A DNA stretch of 64,000 bases from Rossellomorea sp. SC111 (GCF_024733565.1 NZ_JANIOC010000003.1:124001-188000), one strand, 5' to 3'; shown: positions 52,923-61,434, counted from the first letter of the stretch. Made by a program: numbers and translations. The notes: generated from the sequence alone by a model not told the origin.

Positions 52923-54119
52923 TTATAAAATCGCCCTTTTTGATTCAATATAATCCAACCCAAAGTGCATATGAAGGATTCTTGCGGCCTTTTCAACATC
53001 AGAGCGATCGACAATGGTGCTTAAGCCCACTGACGATTCCCACACCGAAACCTTCCCTATATGGTAATCATGAAATACATTCGTCACCTTTTCTTTTACT
53101 TCCCCTGAAGACTGGATGCTTCCAATCACACATACCTTCGATAAATCTTCCCTTATGTCAAAAGTAGAGTAAGCCTGGCTATACTGACTGACGATTTTTT
53201 TTACCAGGGGAACATCCTGATCTTTTATGATCAGGGCCAGGTCTTGTCGATGCTTGATCCTTTCTGTTTCAATATGGTGAGAATCAAGATCGTAGAGAAT
53301 CAAGGATTCCCCTCCATCGGAGCCATGGATCGTAAGGACAGAGATTTCTTCCTGGAGGGCAACTCCTACGATGGCATCATTTCTTTGGACTTTCCCGCTG
53401 ATGACGGTTCCCCGCCCCTCTTTTAAACTGGAACGGACAATCAAAGGTACTCCGTGTTCCTTTGCATGTTTAATCGCTCTCGGATGCAGGACATTGGCTC
53501 CCATCGTGGCAAACCGGAGCATGTCAGTATAGGATAGGCCGTCGATTTTGGCAGCCCGTGGAACCACTCTCGGGTCGGAAGTATACACCCCGTCCACGTC
53601 CGTATAAATGTCGCACCGATCCGCATTCAGGGCTGAAGCCAGTGCAGCAGCCGACGTATCGGATCCGCCCCTGCCCAGAGTGGTGAGCTCCCCTTCTTCG
53701 GTTACACCTTGAAAACCTGCCACCACCACGATTTTCCCATTGGATAACTCCTCTTTTATCCTTCCTGTATCAATGGAAGTGATCTTTGCATTGCCGAACA
53801 CTGCATCGGTCCGGATCCCCGCCTGCCGACCTGTCAGGCTCACGGCTTTCATCCCTCTATGCTCGAGGGCCATCGTCAGAAGGGAGATCGTGACCTGCTC
53901 ACCAGTTGCGAGGAGCATATCCATCTCTCTTTTACCGGGATAATCAGAAAGTTCCCCTGCCAGTTTAACAAGGGTATCCGTCGTATTGGCCATCGCCGAT
54001 ACGACTACCACGACGTCATTCCCCTTTTCTTTTTCCTTCACAATATGACCTGCCACCCGCTTCATTCGATCCGTAGAACCTACAGAGGTCCCACCAAATT
54101 TCTGAACAATGATACTCAA
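52923..54119 (-). CDS. Aspartate kinase, SAM-riboswitch operon copy
   Basis: A 398-residue aspartokinase. KFGGTSVGSTDRMKRVAG opens the protein, and GFQGVTEEGELTTLGRGGSD and YTDVDGVYTSDP follow. The C-terminal ACT region is again diverged at the normal effector segment (GKVSVWESSVGLSTIV). It is the second gene after homoserine dehydrogenase (44 bases apart), under a SAM-I riboswitch, so its supply of aspartyl phosphate should serve methionine and threonine synthesis. Closely similar in catalytic half to the 37598 copy. Confidence 0.94.
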   Translation of the reverse strand: MSIIVQKFGGTSVGSTDRMKRVAGHIVKEKEKGNDVVVVVSAMANTTDTLVKLAGELSDYPGKREMDMLLATGEQVTISLLTMALEHRGMKAVSLTGRQAGIRTDAVFGNAKITSIDTGRIKEELSNGKIVVVAGFQGVTEEGELTTLGRGGSDTSAAALASALNADRCDIYTDVDGVYTSDPRVVPRAAKIDGLSYTDMLRFATMGANVLHPRAIKHAKEHGVPLIVRSSLKEGRGTVISGKVQRNDAIVGVALQEEISVLTIHGSDGGESLILYDLDSHHIETERIKHRQDLALIIKDQDVPLVKKIVSQYSQAYSTFDIREDLSKVCVIGSIQSSGEVKEKVTNVFHDYHIGKVSVWESSVGLSTIVDRSDVEKAARILHMHFGLDYIESKRAIL

Positions 54120-54163
54120 GTGATCCCCCTACTTTCTATCAGATTTCGCTTTTTCTAAAGCGG

Positions 54164-55411
54164 TCATGAAACAACCATTCCTTCCTGCACTTCATTTTCA
54201 AGAGGTATTTCGTTTAAGATCGATACAGCCTGAATGTGTTCATGTGAGTGAAGAAGGGATTGGAGGTCTTCTTTTCTTCCTTCGACAAAGACGTAAAGGT
54301 ATTTTCCAAGCTGAATGCGGTCCTTTAAGGTGAACTTGGTAATCCAGCTTTGATACTCCTCTTTTTCCTGGAACCGCAGGACCCATTGCTTGATGCTTTC
54401 TTCTTGCGTATCTTCCCTCTTCTCCGTCTTTTCGGGAGAGACGGTATATTTCCCCTCTATCAGGGAGAGAAAATCCTCCACCATGGCGCTTCCAGTCGGA
54501 TATTTCCCCGCTCCGGGACCCAGCAGTGTGATTCTCCCTACCAGACTCCCTTTAAGGGATATCGCGTTTTCCACGTCCTCCACCCCGTAAAACGGATGGG
54601 TGTCATGGACAAGGATCGGCTCTACCCCTCCCCTGATGCGATTGTATCCGTCCAGTTCCAGAGACCCCACATGCTTAAATCGCAATCTGAAGGACTCGGC
54701 CGCCTGCAGCCATTCTGCCGTCAAGTGTGTAATTCCTTTCCGCCTGATATCCTTCCAGTCCGGCTGCCTGCCAAAGGCGGTCTGACTTAAAATCAGCAGC
54801 TTATAAAATGCATCATATCCTTCTATGTCGCTCGTTGGATCCGCTTCGGCATATCCCTTCTCTTGAGACTGCTTTAGTGCCGTTTCAAAGGAAAGTCCCC
54901 GTTTCCTCATTTGAGATAGAATGAAGTTGGAGGTCCCATTCAATATGCCTTGAATGCTTGTGATTTCATTTACCTTCAAGAGCTGACGGATGGTGCCGAT
55001 GACCGGGATCCCCCCGGCTGTGGTCGCTTCGAAACCAAGGGATACCCCATTAATTAATGCCTTCTTCAAAAGGTCGGGACCGAATTTTGCAAACATGGCT
55101 TTATTGGCCGTTATGACGTGAATCCCCTTCTCGATTGCTTGTGTTACATACGTATAAGTCGGTTCTTCTCCCACTATGGCTTCAAAAACCACGTGAAGGT
55201 CAGGGATGTCGAGAATGTCTTTATATTCTGTCGTGACCAAAATGGACGGGTCGATTTCCCTTTGCTTAGTGGGATCCTTGATGAGGATGGCCCTTACCTT
55301 CACCTCTTTACCGAGTACTTCTTTCAATCTCTCCTGATGAGTATCAATGGCTTCACAGACCCCTTGACCAACTGTTCCAAAGCCCAGAAGCGCTACATTT
55401 ATCGCTGACAT
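54164..55411 (-). CDS. hom: Homoserine dehydrogenase
   Basis: A 415-residue enzyme that reduces aspartate semialdehyde to homoserine with NAD(P)H. N-terminal LGFGTVGQGVCEAI binds the cofactor, GLSFETALKQSQEKGYAEADP and the TSDIEGYDA region belong to the catalytic domain, and a C-terminal ACT-like part (KLGKYLYVFVEG-like sequence, from about residue 340) is present. The second ATG (55411) is best placed relative to AAGGAGG. First gene behind the SAM-I riboswitch. Confidence 0.94.
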   Translation of the reverse strand: MSAINVALLGFGTVGQGVCEAIDTHQERLKEVLGKEVKVRAILIKDPTKQREIDPSILVTTEYKDILDIPDLHVVFEAIVGEEPTYTYVTQAIEKGIHVITANKAMFAKFGPDLLKKALINGVSLGFEATTAGGIPVIGTIRQLLKVNEITSIQGILNGTSNFILSQMRKRGLSFETALKQSQEKGYAEADPTSDIEGYDAFYKLLILSQTAFGRQPDWKDIRRKGITHLTAEWLQAAESFRLRFKHVGSLELDGYNRIRGGVEPILVHDTHPFYGVEDVENAISLKGSLVGRITLLGPGAGKYPTGSAMVEDFLSLIEGKYTVSPEKTEKREDTQEESIKQWVLRFQEKEEYQSWITKFTLKDRIQLGKYLYVFVEGRKEDLQSLLHSHEHIQAVSILNEIPLENEVQEGMVVS

Positions 55412-55494
55412 CATTCAGCCTCCTTTTTCCGGATTTACATACACGTACGATTCCTGTCTGAAGGCGTGGTGGAAAGAAAGAGGGTATACAGAAA

Positions 55495-55520
55495 AGCCCT
55501 CTTCTTGTAAGAAGAGGGCT
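55495..55520 (-). terminator. Terminator of the SAM riboswitch
   Basis: AGCCCTCTTCTT / AAGAAGAGGGCT with a 2-base loop and T-tail on the minus strand, between the aptamer and the hom start. It should form when SAM is bound. Confidence 0.88.
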
Positions 55521-55536
55521 AATTGATCATGCTCCT

Positions 55537-55650
55537 CCCCTTATCTTCCAGATCCACATGGAATCTGTAGGAATTGGCACCTTTACAGACTGATCCTGCA
55601 GGTTGCCGGGCTTCATCGGGCCTATCCCTCCGCCGCTCTTGATAAGAGAT
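55537..55650 (-). promoter_or_regulatory. SAM-I riboswitch (S-box) aptamer
   Basis: Read on the minus strand, all S-box landmarks appear: CTCTTATCAAGAG at the P1 start, GGCGGAGGGA, GGCCCGATGAAGCCCGGCAA, GGTGCCAATTCC, and the closing GATAAGGGG that pairs with the P1 5' strand. The terminator follows at 55520-55495. Transcription of hom and the aspartate kinase should stop when S-adenosylmethionine is abundant. Confidence 0.96.
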
Positions 55651-55896
55651 ATAACGTTATGTTTTCACTTGATATTTGAGTATGAATTGGATTATATAGG
55701 GGATTCACCACTCCGTCAATAGAATTTTTGTTATTTTTTAAAAATTCTTTCTAGTGATTCAGGAAAGGATATTTCCGATCGGTTTAGTCCAGAATAATCC
55801 CGTTTCTACTAATCTTTTTGTTCATAGGACGTTTTAACCGTGTTAGAGAGGGAAAACTAACCCATATCCATTTACTAGAAAGGAACCATTTCGATC

Positions 55897-57282
55897 ATGT
55901 TGAAAAAGATGCTCCCTTTATCCATCAGAAAATATTTGCTCATGTCAAAACGGCAGCGTATGCATGAAATCAGGCTGACCATTTGGTATATGCCCTTTAT
56001 ATACATATGCCTGTCCTTGCTTATGGTCGCCTTCACCCTTTATTTAGATCTTTATCTTGAAGTGTCACAGTACACGTCTGATGTGTTAAGCATGGATGCA
56101 TCGGTCACACGAATGCTGGTGAGCACACTTATAGGAGGCATCCTGACACTCAGTGCTTTTACACTTAACTCCCTGCTCGTCGTGCTGACGATGTTCAGTG
56201 GACAATTTTCACCAAGGATGCTGTTGGATTTCATTTCGGATAAACAAACGCAGCACGCCCTTGGCATTTTCAATGGGAGTTTCGTTTATGTACTCCTCCT
56301 TTTCCTTTTTATCGGAAATTCAAAGAAGGAAATGTTTGTTGCTGCCCCGGTCATGACGATCGGACTGGCGTTCCTGTCTGCCCTCACGTTCATATTCTTC
56401 ATTAATCATGCGTCAACGTGGATGCAGGTCCATAATATCACATACAATATGAAACAGGTTTCTGAAGTGATGATCAACCAGACGCTTAAAAAAGATTTGG
56501 AGACCCATCGTACGACAGAACATGGCGATACGATGGATCAGTATAAACAGAATATTATTCACGTGAGTTCCAGGGGATCGGGCTATATCCAATTAATCGA
56601 TTTTCAAGGAATGATTCAACGGGCAAAGACTGAGAACCTCGTCATTCAACTTCATTATAAAGTCGGGGACTACGTTTTGGCCGGGAATGAAATCGTGAGC
56701 ATATGGGGACCGGACACAAAGGATATTTCAACAAATTTCTACCTCGACTTCATTGAAATGGGCCATAAAGAAACTGAAATCCAAGACTTGCAAATGGGGA
56801 TTCACAAGCTGGCCGAAGTTGCCATCAAATCACTTGGGAATGATGACCCTAAAACGGCCTCTAATACCATCGATCAGATGGCAGACCTCATGCTGACAAT
56901 AGAGGATCACCTATCCTTCACCCCTTATCTGATCGATGAGGAAGGAAGGATCCGGGTCATTCTCCAATCCGAACCGTTTGATTATTACCTGTATCGGGGG
57001 TTTGGCTATATACGACACTATGCAAAAGACAATCATTTGATCATCACGGACATTGTGCGGGCACTTGCCCTCATTGCAGAATCCATTCAACCATCCAAGC
57101 ATCAGGACATTTGGGGATTTGCCTGCAATACCATTGACCATATTGAAAGAGAAGTCATCTATGAATTGGATAAGACCTTTCTCCTGCAGGAAGTCCATAA
57201 ACTGGCACGATTCACCAAGAACCTTGAGGAGTATAAGAAGATCGAAAATAAATTCTATCCATCCGCCAATGAAAACACGTAA
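55897..57282 (+). CDS. DUF2254 family membrane protein
   Basis: A 461-residue protein with four hydrophobic helices in the first 170 residues (for example FIYICLSLLMVAFTLYLDLY and FVYVLLLFLFIG), then a long soluble C-terminal part rich in short helices (SSRGSGYIQLIDFQGM). This is the DUF2254 layout. Function unknown; an ion channel or transport-related role has been proposed for similar proteins only in general terms. Monocistronic, divergent from the hom operon. Confidence 0.85.
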   Translation: MLKKMLPLSIRKYLLMSKRQRMHEIRLTIWYMPFIYICLSLLMVAFTLYLDLYLEVSQYTSDVLSMDASVTRMLVSTLIGGILTLSAFTLNSLLVVLTMFSGQFSPRMLLDFISDKQTQHALGIFNGSFVYVLLLFLFIGNSKKEMFVAAPVMTIGLAFLSALTFIFFINHASTWMQVHNITYNMKQVSEVMINQTLKKDLETHRTTEHGDTMDQYKQNIIHVSSRGSGYIQLIDFQGMIQRAKTENLVIQLHYKVGDYVLAGNEIVSIWGPDTKDISTNFYLDFIEMGHKETEIQDLQMGIHKLAEVAIKSLGNDDPKTASNTIDQMADLMLTIEDHLSFTPYLIDEEGRIRVILQSEPFDYYLYRGFGYIRHYAKDNHLIITDIVRALALIAESIQPSKHQDIWGFACNTIDHIEREVIYELDKTFLLQEVHKLARFTKNLEEYKKIENKFYPSANENT

Positions 57283-57361
57283 AAAGAGGCTGGAACATAT
57301 CTAAATCCATTTCCTCTAAAGTCGAACAATCAAAAAATTAGTTAGGATCACTTGGTACACC

Positions 57362-57493
57362 GCTTTTGATTTCCTTGCAAGACTTCGCTTTCCTCGGGCG
57401 GAAGGCAAGCCTCCTCGTCGCTAACGCTCCTGCGGGGTCTCACCTATTCCGCTTTTCCCGTAGGAGTCTTCGTCTTGCACTCCAATCAAAAGC
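57362..57493. repeat. Palindromic repeat element, copy 1
   Basis: A 132-bp GC-rich element with perfect 10-bp ends GCTTTTGATT (57362-57371) and AATCAAAAGC (57484-57493). On the minus strand it reads TTGATTGGAGTGCAAG, GACTCCTACGGGAAAA, ACCCCGCAGGAGCGTTAGCG and CTTGCAAGGAAATCAA, with internal complementarity. It has no coding potential. Similar elements are scattered in Bacillaceae genomes as I recall, and are likely non-autonomous. Confidence 0.75.
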
Positions 57494-57717
57494 TAGATCC
57501 AGCTTCATACAGTGTATATGCTTTAGCAATAATATTAAAAGTCCCGTTTCACCATGGTTGTAGTTATTCATACACAGACTATAGTTTAGGTAAGGAATAG
57601 TATTCCTTTTTACTAACTCTAATCTGTCACTGCAACTAATAGGATAAGAGATGGGGTATGCCATGGTGTAGCAATTTCGTCACTACCCTGTTATAGTAAA
57701 TCACTTACGCCCAGAAA

Positions 57718-57828
57718 GTTGATTGGAGTGGAAGGTGCTCGACTCCGGCGGGAAATGCTGGACAGTACGAAAAGCGGAGGCGGCTCGCCCAGCCCCGCGG
57801 AAACCGAGCACCCGGAGCGCAAATCAAC
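57718..57828. repeat. Palindromic repeat element, copy 2
   Basis: A 111-bp element with 7-bp ends GTTGATT (57718-57724) and AATCAAC (57822-57828). It shares with copy 1, in inverse orientation, TTGATTGGAGTGGAAGG, GACTCCGGCGGGAAA, CCCCGCGGA and GCAAATCAA. Differences in the middle indicate an old, diverged copy of the same family. Confidence 0.72.
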
Positions 57829-57934
57829 CACTACTCACTATATCCCAAAGCAGAGCATTTACGTAAACAGCTAAATGACAAATCCGAACGACGTCGATTT
57901 CAAAAAGTATGTCGATGATCGTTCGGATTTTCAT
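57824..57934 (-). CDS. Possible 36-residue peptide frame
   Basis: Minus-strand frame from ATG 57934, directly downstream of the HTH-TPR regulator gene. The product would be MKIRTIIDIL followed by further hydrophobic residues. It lies inside a strong inverted repeat and runs into repeat copy 2; there is no good ribosome site. RRNPP regulators usually have a short secreted peptide gene next to them, hence the note, but the hairpin probably explains the sequence better. Confidence 0.15.
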   Translation of the reverse strand: MKIRTIIDILFEIDVVRICHLAVYVNALLWDIVSSG

Positions 57935-57936
57935 TT
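57873..57936. repeat. Long inverted repeat after the HTH-TPR regulator
   Basis: AAATGACAAATCCGAACGA (57873-57891) pairs with TCGTTCGGATTTTCATTT (57919-57936), a single-base bulge aside. The inner part pairs weakly (GTCGA/TCGAT). No T-run follows on the minus strand, so as a terminator it would be atypical. Confidence 0.75.
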
Positions 57937-57973
57937 AACTAAACTCTTATGTCCTTGCCACTTTCTCTATACT

Positions 57974-58906
57974 TTATACCCACGATTCAAGAATGGTGGC
58001 GCCTTCCCCTATGGCTTTCGGAATCACCGAGAGGCGATCCGCCATTTGAAAGGCTTCCTTTGCCTTCCTGTCATTCTTCACATCACGATATACATTCCCC
58101 AAGTTCATATACAGGATCGCTTTTCTTCTATGATCATGCAGATTATCACAATGCTGTATCAATTCTTTATGCTTGATTTCCAGATCTTCAAGATTCCATT
58201 TCCGCATTGTAAATTCCGAAACCAGTTGAATCGTAGCAGCATCAATGCAGCGGGTGAAATTGAACGTTTCCTTAAAGTGATGAAGGGAAACCTCCCCATG
58301 GTGAATGGCCAACTCATGTTGATCCATTTGTTGATAGGCCAGAGCCATGTGGAAGTGATATTCGAAATTTGTATATATTTTTGCGTCAATTTTTTGTAAA
58401 AGTATGATGGCATCTCTGGCATCACCCTTCAGTAGCTCGAACATTCCTTTGAAGTGATAGTATAAGTGATGGTCAAACTCCCTCATATAATAGGACAATC
58501 GTTTAATGGAAAACTGGTTAAATAGAAAGGCTGCCTGCTGGACATCCCCCTTCCCCATCAGATAGCGGGCTTTGAGGAGTTTATATGTACCGTTCAATGT
58601 TTCAATCTTCACAAGGGGATTCTGTTCAATCGTTTCTTTCAATAATTCCACTTTCCCATTGATCTGCTTGATCATGGCATCGTGCCACATACCCAGGTCC
58701 TTTTGTAATTTCTCATATGACTTCCGTTCATTTTCAATATTGATCCCGAGCCTTCGATTAAAGAGATCCAGCTTTTCTTTCGTCACGTGCAGGTGACCGC
58801 TTTCAATTTTACTAATATGTCCCGGGGTACAAATGCCATCCCCTACTTGTTTCTGGGTCATGCCCTTATAGATTCGGTAGTATTTCATACATTCCCCAAT
58901 GTTCAT
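57974..58906 (-). CDS. HTH-TPR transcriptional regulator (RRNPP-like)
   Basis: A 310-residue protein with an N-terminal Xre-type HTH (residues 1-60, MTQKQVGDGICTPGHISKIE) and a C-terminal array of TPR-like helices (about 100-300; for example YYHFKGMFELLKGDARDAII, YHFHMALAYQQMDQHELAIH and AILYMNLGNVYRDVKNDRKA). This architecture is that of peptide-sensing regulators such as PlcR, NprR and Rgg-like proteins. A cognate peptide gene is not evident. A neutral protease gene, the classic NprR target, lies 22 kb away but nothing links them directly. Minus strand TATAAT at 58998-58993 is a possible -10. Confidence 0.85.
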   Translation of the reverse strand: MNIGECMKYYRIYKGMTQKQVGDGICTPGHISKIESGHLHVTKEKLDLFNRRLGINIENERKSYEKLQKDLGMWHDAMIKQINGKVELLKETIEQNPLVKIETLNGTYKLLKARYLMGKGDVQQAAFLFNQFSIKRLSYYMREFDHHLYYHFKGMFELLKGDARDAIILLQKIDAKIYTNFEYHFHMALAYQQMDQHELAIHHGEVSLHHFKETFNFTRCIDAATIQLVSEFTMRKWNLEDLEIKHKELIQHCDNLHDHRRKAILYMNLGNVYRDVKNDRKAKEAFQMADRLSVIPKAIGEGATILESWV

Positions 58907-59238
58907 GTCTCAACCTCCAGGATGCTGTAGTAGAAAGGAAACAACAGGTCTAACGCGTTGTCTATTATTATTGTGATATCGTTTTCTACTCCTATTATAC
59001 TAAGAAGTGATCAATGAGAACTTGGGGTTTTTTAAGACAGCTGGCACGACTTAAAAGGTCTTTGCACCTATATAAATACTGGATATTCAGAGAATCAAAT
59101 TGAAATATTCTCGCTTTGTTCAAAAAAAGGAATAAACACCCGGTTCCTTCAACCTATATAATTATCCCAACTGGAGGCAGAAAAGGATTATATAAAAAAA
59201 AACGCTCCGTCATTCATAACGGAACGTTTCCATATCAC
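58907..59238. other. Intergenic region, no gene seen
   Basis: About 332 bases between aspartase (-) and the HTH-TPR gene (-). It holds the minus-strand promoter region of the HTH-TPR gene with -10 TATAAT near 58995 and the aspartase terminator at its other end. The rest is AT-rich; I find no ribosome site with a convincing frame. Confidence 0.65.
59193..59230 (-). terminator. Rho-independent terminator of aspartase
   Basis: On the minus strand AACGTTCCGT / ACGGAGCGTT with an 8-base loop and a long T-run. Confidence 0.92.
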
Positions 59239-60669
59239 TTATTCACGATCAAAAAGCACGCGACCCGCAATCCCCGGATTCGTCATTTCATAAGGATTCA
59301 AGATCAGATCAAGCTCTTCTTCAGTCAGAACATCATACTCAAGGCAAAGCTCTCTTACTGATTTCCCTTTTAGAATGGCTTCCCTTGCGATTCTGGATAC
59401 GACTTCATATCCCAGGTGCGGATTGACAGCCGTAATGATGCCAACGCTGTTTTCCACATATTCCTTCATACGCGTCTCATTCGCTTCAATTCCCACAAGA
59501 CAATTGTCCGTAAAGCTTCTGAACGCATTGTTCATGATGCTGATGGATTGAAGGAGATTGAATACGAGAACAGGTTCCATTACGTTCAGTTCAAGCTGAC
59601 CTGCTTCTGATGCCAGGGAGATGGTCTGATCATTCCCCATCACCTGAAAGGCTACCTGATTGATCAGTTCCGGCATGACCGGATTCACTTTACCCGGCAT
59701 GATCGAAGAACCAGGCTGTCTTGCTGGCAGTGAAATTTCACCAAGACCGGCACGCGGTCCTGAAGCCATTAAACGCAGATCATTGGCGATTTTGGACATG
59801 TTCGTCATACATACCTTCAATGCAGCCGAAACTTCTGTGTAGGCATCGGTGTTTTGTGTGGCATCTACCAGATGCTCTGCCCCGGTTAATGGCAACCCGC
59901 TAATGTCAGCCAGATGCTTGACGACGCTCTTGATATAGACAGGGTCCGCATTCAAGCCGGTTCCTACAGCCGTGGCCCCCATATTCACTTCATACAGATG
60001 CTCACGGGTACGCCCGATGCGTTTGATATCCCGTTCCACTACTCTGCTATACGCCTCAAACTCTTGTCCTAGACGAATTGGAACAGCGTCCTGCAGATGG
60101 GTACGACCCATCTTAATGACGGGATCGAACTCCTTGGCTTTCTGTCTAAAGGCGTTCAGCATGTGTTCCATTGTGTCCAACAGCTTCTCTAGTAGTTTCA
60201 GTGTTGAAATATGGATGACTGTCGGGAATACGTCATTGGTTGACTGTGACATATTCACATGACTGTTCGGACTTATTTTCCCGTACTCACCTTTTCGATG
60301 GGACATGAGCTCAAGTGCGCGGTTGGCAATGACCTCATTGGCATTCATGTTGATGGATGTGCCTGCCCCACCTTGAATGGGATCGACGATAAAGAATTCA
60401 TGAAGCTTGCCTTCCAGGATTTCATCGGATGCCTGCACGATGGCTTGACCGATTCCGTCATAAAGGCGGGTGGTTTCCATATTGGCCAGTGCGGCCGCTT
60501 TCTTTACGACTGCCAGGGCATCGATCATCTCTTTATGAATTTTATAACCTGTGACCGGGAAGTTCTCCACGGCCCTCAACGTTTGTATTCCATAGTATAC
60601 ATCTTCAGGTACTTCTTTTTCCCCGAGGAAATCTTTTTCTATTCTAAATCCACTAGTGACGTTTATCAT
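59239..60669 (-). CDS. aspA: Aspartate ammonia-lyase
   Basis: A 476-residue fumarase/aspartase-superfamily enzyme that converts aspartate to fumarate and ammonia. The superfamily loop GSSIMPGKVNP is present, and the C-terminal LILNPYEMTNPG is typical of aspartase rather than fumarase. N-terminal EKDFLGEKEVPEDVYYGIQT and GGAGTSINMNANEVIANRA also fit AspA/AnsB. It stands alone here, without an asparaginase gene. A likely CcpA site (60777-60792) lies upstream. The window also encodes two aspartate kinases that draw on the same amino acid. Confidence 0.93.
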   Translation of the reverse strand: MINVTSGFRIEKDFLGEKEVPEDVYYGIQTLRAVENFPVTGYKIHKEMIDALAVVKKAAALANMETTRLYDGIGQAIVQASDEILEGKLHEFFIVDPIQGGAGTSINMNANEVIANRALELMSHRKGEYGKISPNSHVNMSQSTNDVFPTVIHISTLKLLEKLLDTMEHMLNAFRQKAKEFDPVIKMGRTHLQDAVPIRLGQEFEAYSRVVERDIKRIGRTREHLYEVNMGATAVGTGLNADPVYIKSVVKHLADISGLPLTGAEHLVDATQNTDAYTEVSAALKVCMTNMSKIANDLRLMASGPRAGLGEISLPARQPGSSIMPGKVNPVMPELINQVAFQVMGNDQTISLASEAGQLELNVMEPVLVFNLLQSISIMNNAFRSFTDNCLVGIEANETRMKEYVENSVGIITAVNPHLGYEVVSRIAREAILKGKSVRELCLEYDVLTEEELDLILNPYEMTNPGIAGRVLFDRE

Positions 60670-60776
60670 TTCTCTACTCCCCGTATTCGGATTAGCTGTC
60701 TCTAATTGATGATTCTATCAATTTGAGCCGAAGTAGGCAACGATTTAAGGACAAAACCATTAATTTCAAAAATTCC

Positions 60777-60792
60777 AAAAAAGCGCTTTCAA
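60777..60792 (-). promoter_or_regulatory. Possible cre (CcpA) site upstream of aspA
   Basis: Minus strand TTGAAAGCGCTTTTTT matches most of the cre consensus TGAAAGCGYTTNCA, with a poor last pair. About 110 bases upstream of the aspartase start and also near the plus-strand gene at 60921, so it could affect either. Confidence 0.45.
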
Positions 60793-60920
60793 TTTTCTGA
60801 TAAGAGCTTTCCTCATTTTAGAAGACGAATGGTTCATCTTTTATTATGCAAACTCCGTAAGAGACGTTCTATAGGGGTCAAAATACTCATATATTACCAG
60901 TGAAAAGGAGGATGATTAAA

Positions 60921-61286
60921 ATGGGGATCAAACTGATTAAAATTTCAGTCGTCTACTTTATGATCGGTGTATGTATCGGGCTCTATATGTCCATGGTCCA
61001 TGACTACACCCTGGCCCCGGTTCATGTTCATATAAACTTATTGGGCTGGACGGCACTGACGCTTGCAGGTCTCATTTATCACTTATTCCCTGCTGTATCG
61101 ACTACCAAATTGGCCAAAGCTCATTTCTGGCTCCATAATATCGGTTTGCCACTGATGATGATCGGATTATTCCTGTTTGTACTTGGAAATGAAGCGGTCG
61201 TGCCGGTGATTGCCTCAGGCGGGGTCCTTACGACAGTTGGTATACTGATGTTTGGCATCAATATCCTGAGAGAATTAAAAGCTTGA
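60921..61286 (+). CDS. Small four-helix heme-copper-oxidase-subunit-I-like protein
   Basis: A 121-residue membrane protein with four hydrophobic helices. The segment HDYTLAPVHVHINLLGW near residue 30, and later FWLHNIGLP, resemble helices with histidine ligands in cbb3-type oxidase subunit I and NnrS-like proteins, but the protein is far too short to be a complete oxidase subunit. AAAGGAGG at 60904-60911 selects ATG 60921. It lies about 600 bases from the qox operon on the other strand. A heme-binding role is inference. Confidence 0.75.
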   Translation: MGIKLIKISVVYFMIGVCIGLYMSMVHDYTLAPVHVHINLLGWTALTLAGLIYHLFPAVSTTKLAKAHFWLHNIGLPLMMIGLFLFVLGNEAVVPVIASGGVLTTVGILMFGINILRELKA

Positions 61287-61296
61287 TACGATTCTT

Positions 61297-61334
61297 AAAA
61301 CCCCTTTCGCCAGTAGGCAAGATGGGGTTTTTTG
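61297..61334 (+). terminator. Rho-independent terminator
   Basis: AAAACCCC / GGGGTTTT with a 19-base loop and T-run after the four-helix gene. Confidence 0.8.
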
Positions 61335-61434
61335 AGGTTATATTTTTTGACTTTTCTAATTTTTATCATTTCATACGACTACAAAGATGTTAAAATACAG
61401 AAGAATACCCATCTCAATTTTAGGAGTGTTGTAT

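Larger units (their letters stand above)
57283..57973. other. Gene-poor region with repeats
   Basis: About 690 bases between the DUF2254 gene (+) and the HTH-TPR regulator (-). It holds two related palindromic repeat elements (57362-57493 and 57718-57828), an inverted repeat at 57873-57936, and a short minus-strand frame (57824-57934) of doubtful status. I see no other gene in it. Confidence 0.7.

Noticed and set aside
57875-58399. 174-codon plus-strand frame overlapping the HTH-TPR gene
   Set aside because: It is the antisense of a well-supported minus-strand gene, lacks a good ribosome site and begins inside an inverted repeat.
59116-59361. 81-codon plus-strand frame as a candidate peptide gene
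   Set aside because: It overlaps the aspartase 3' end and its terminator, has a basic, low-complexity product and no ribosome site.
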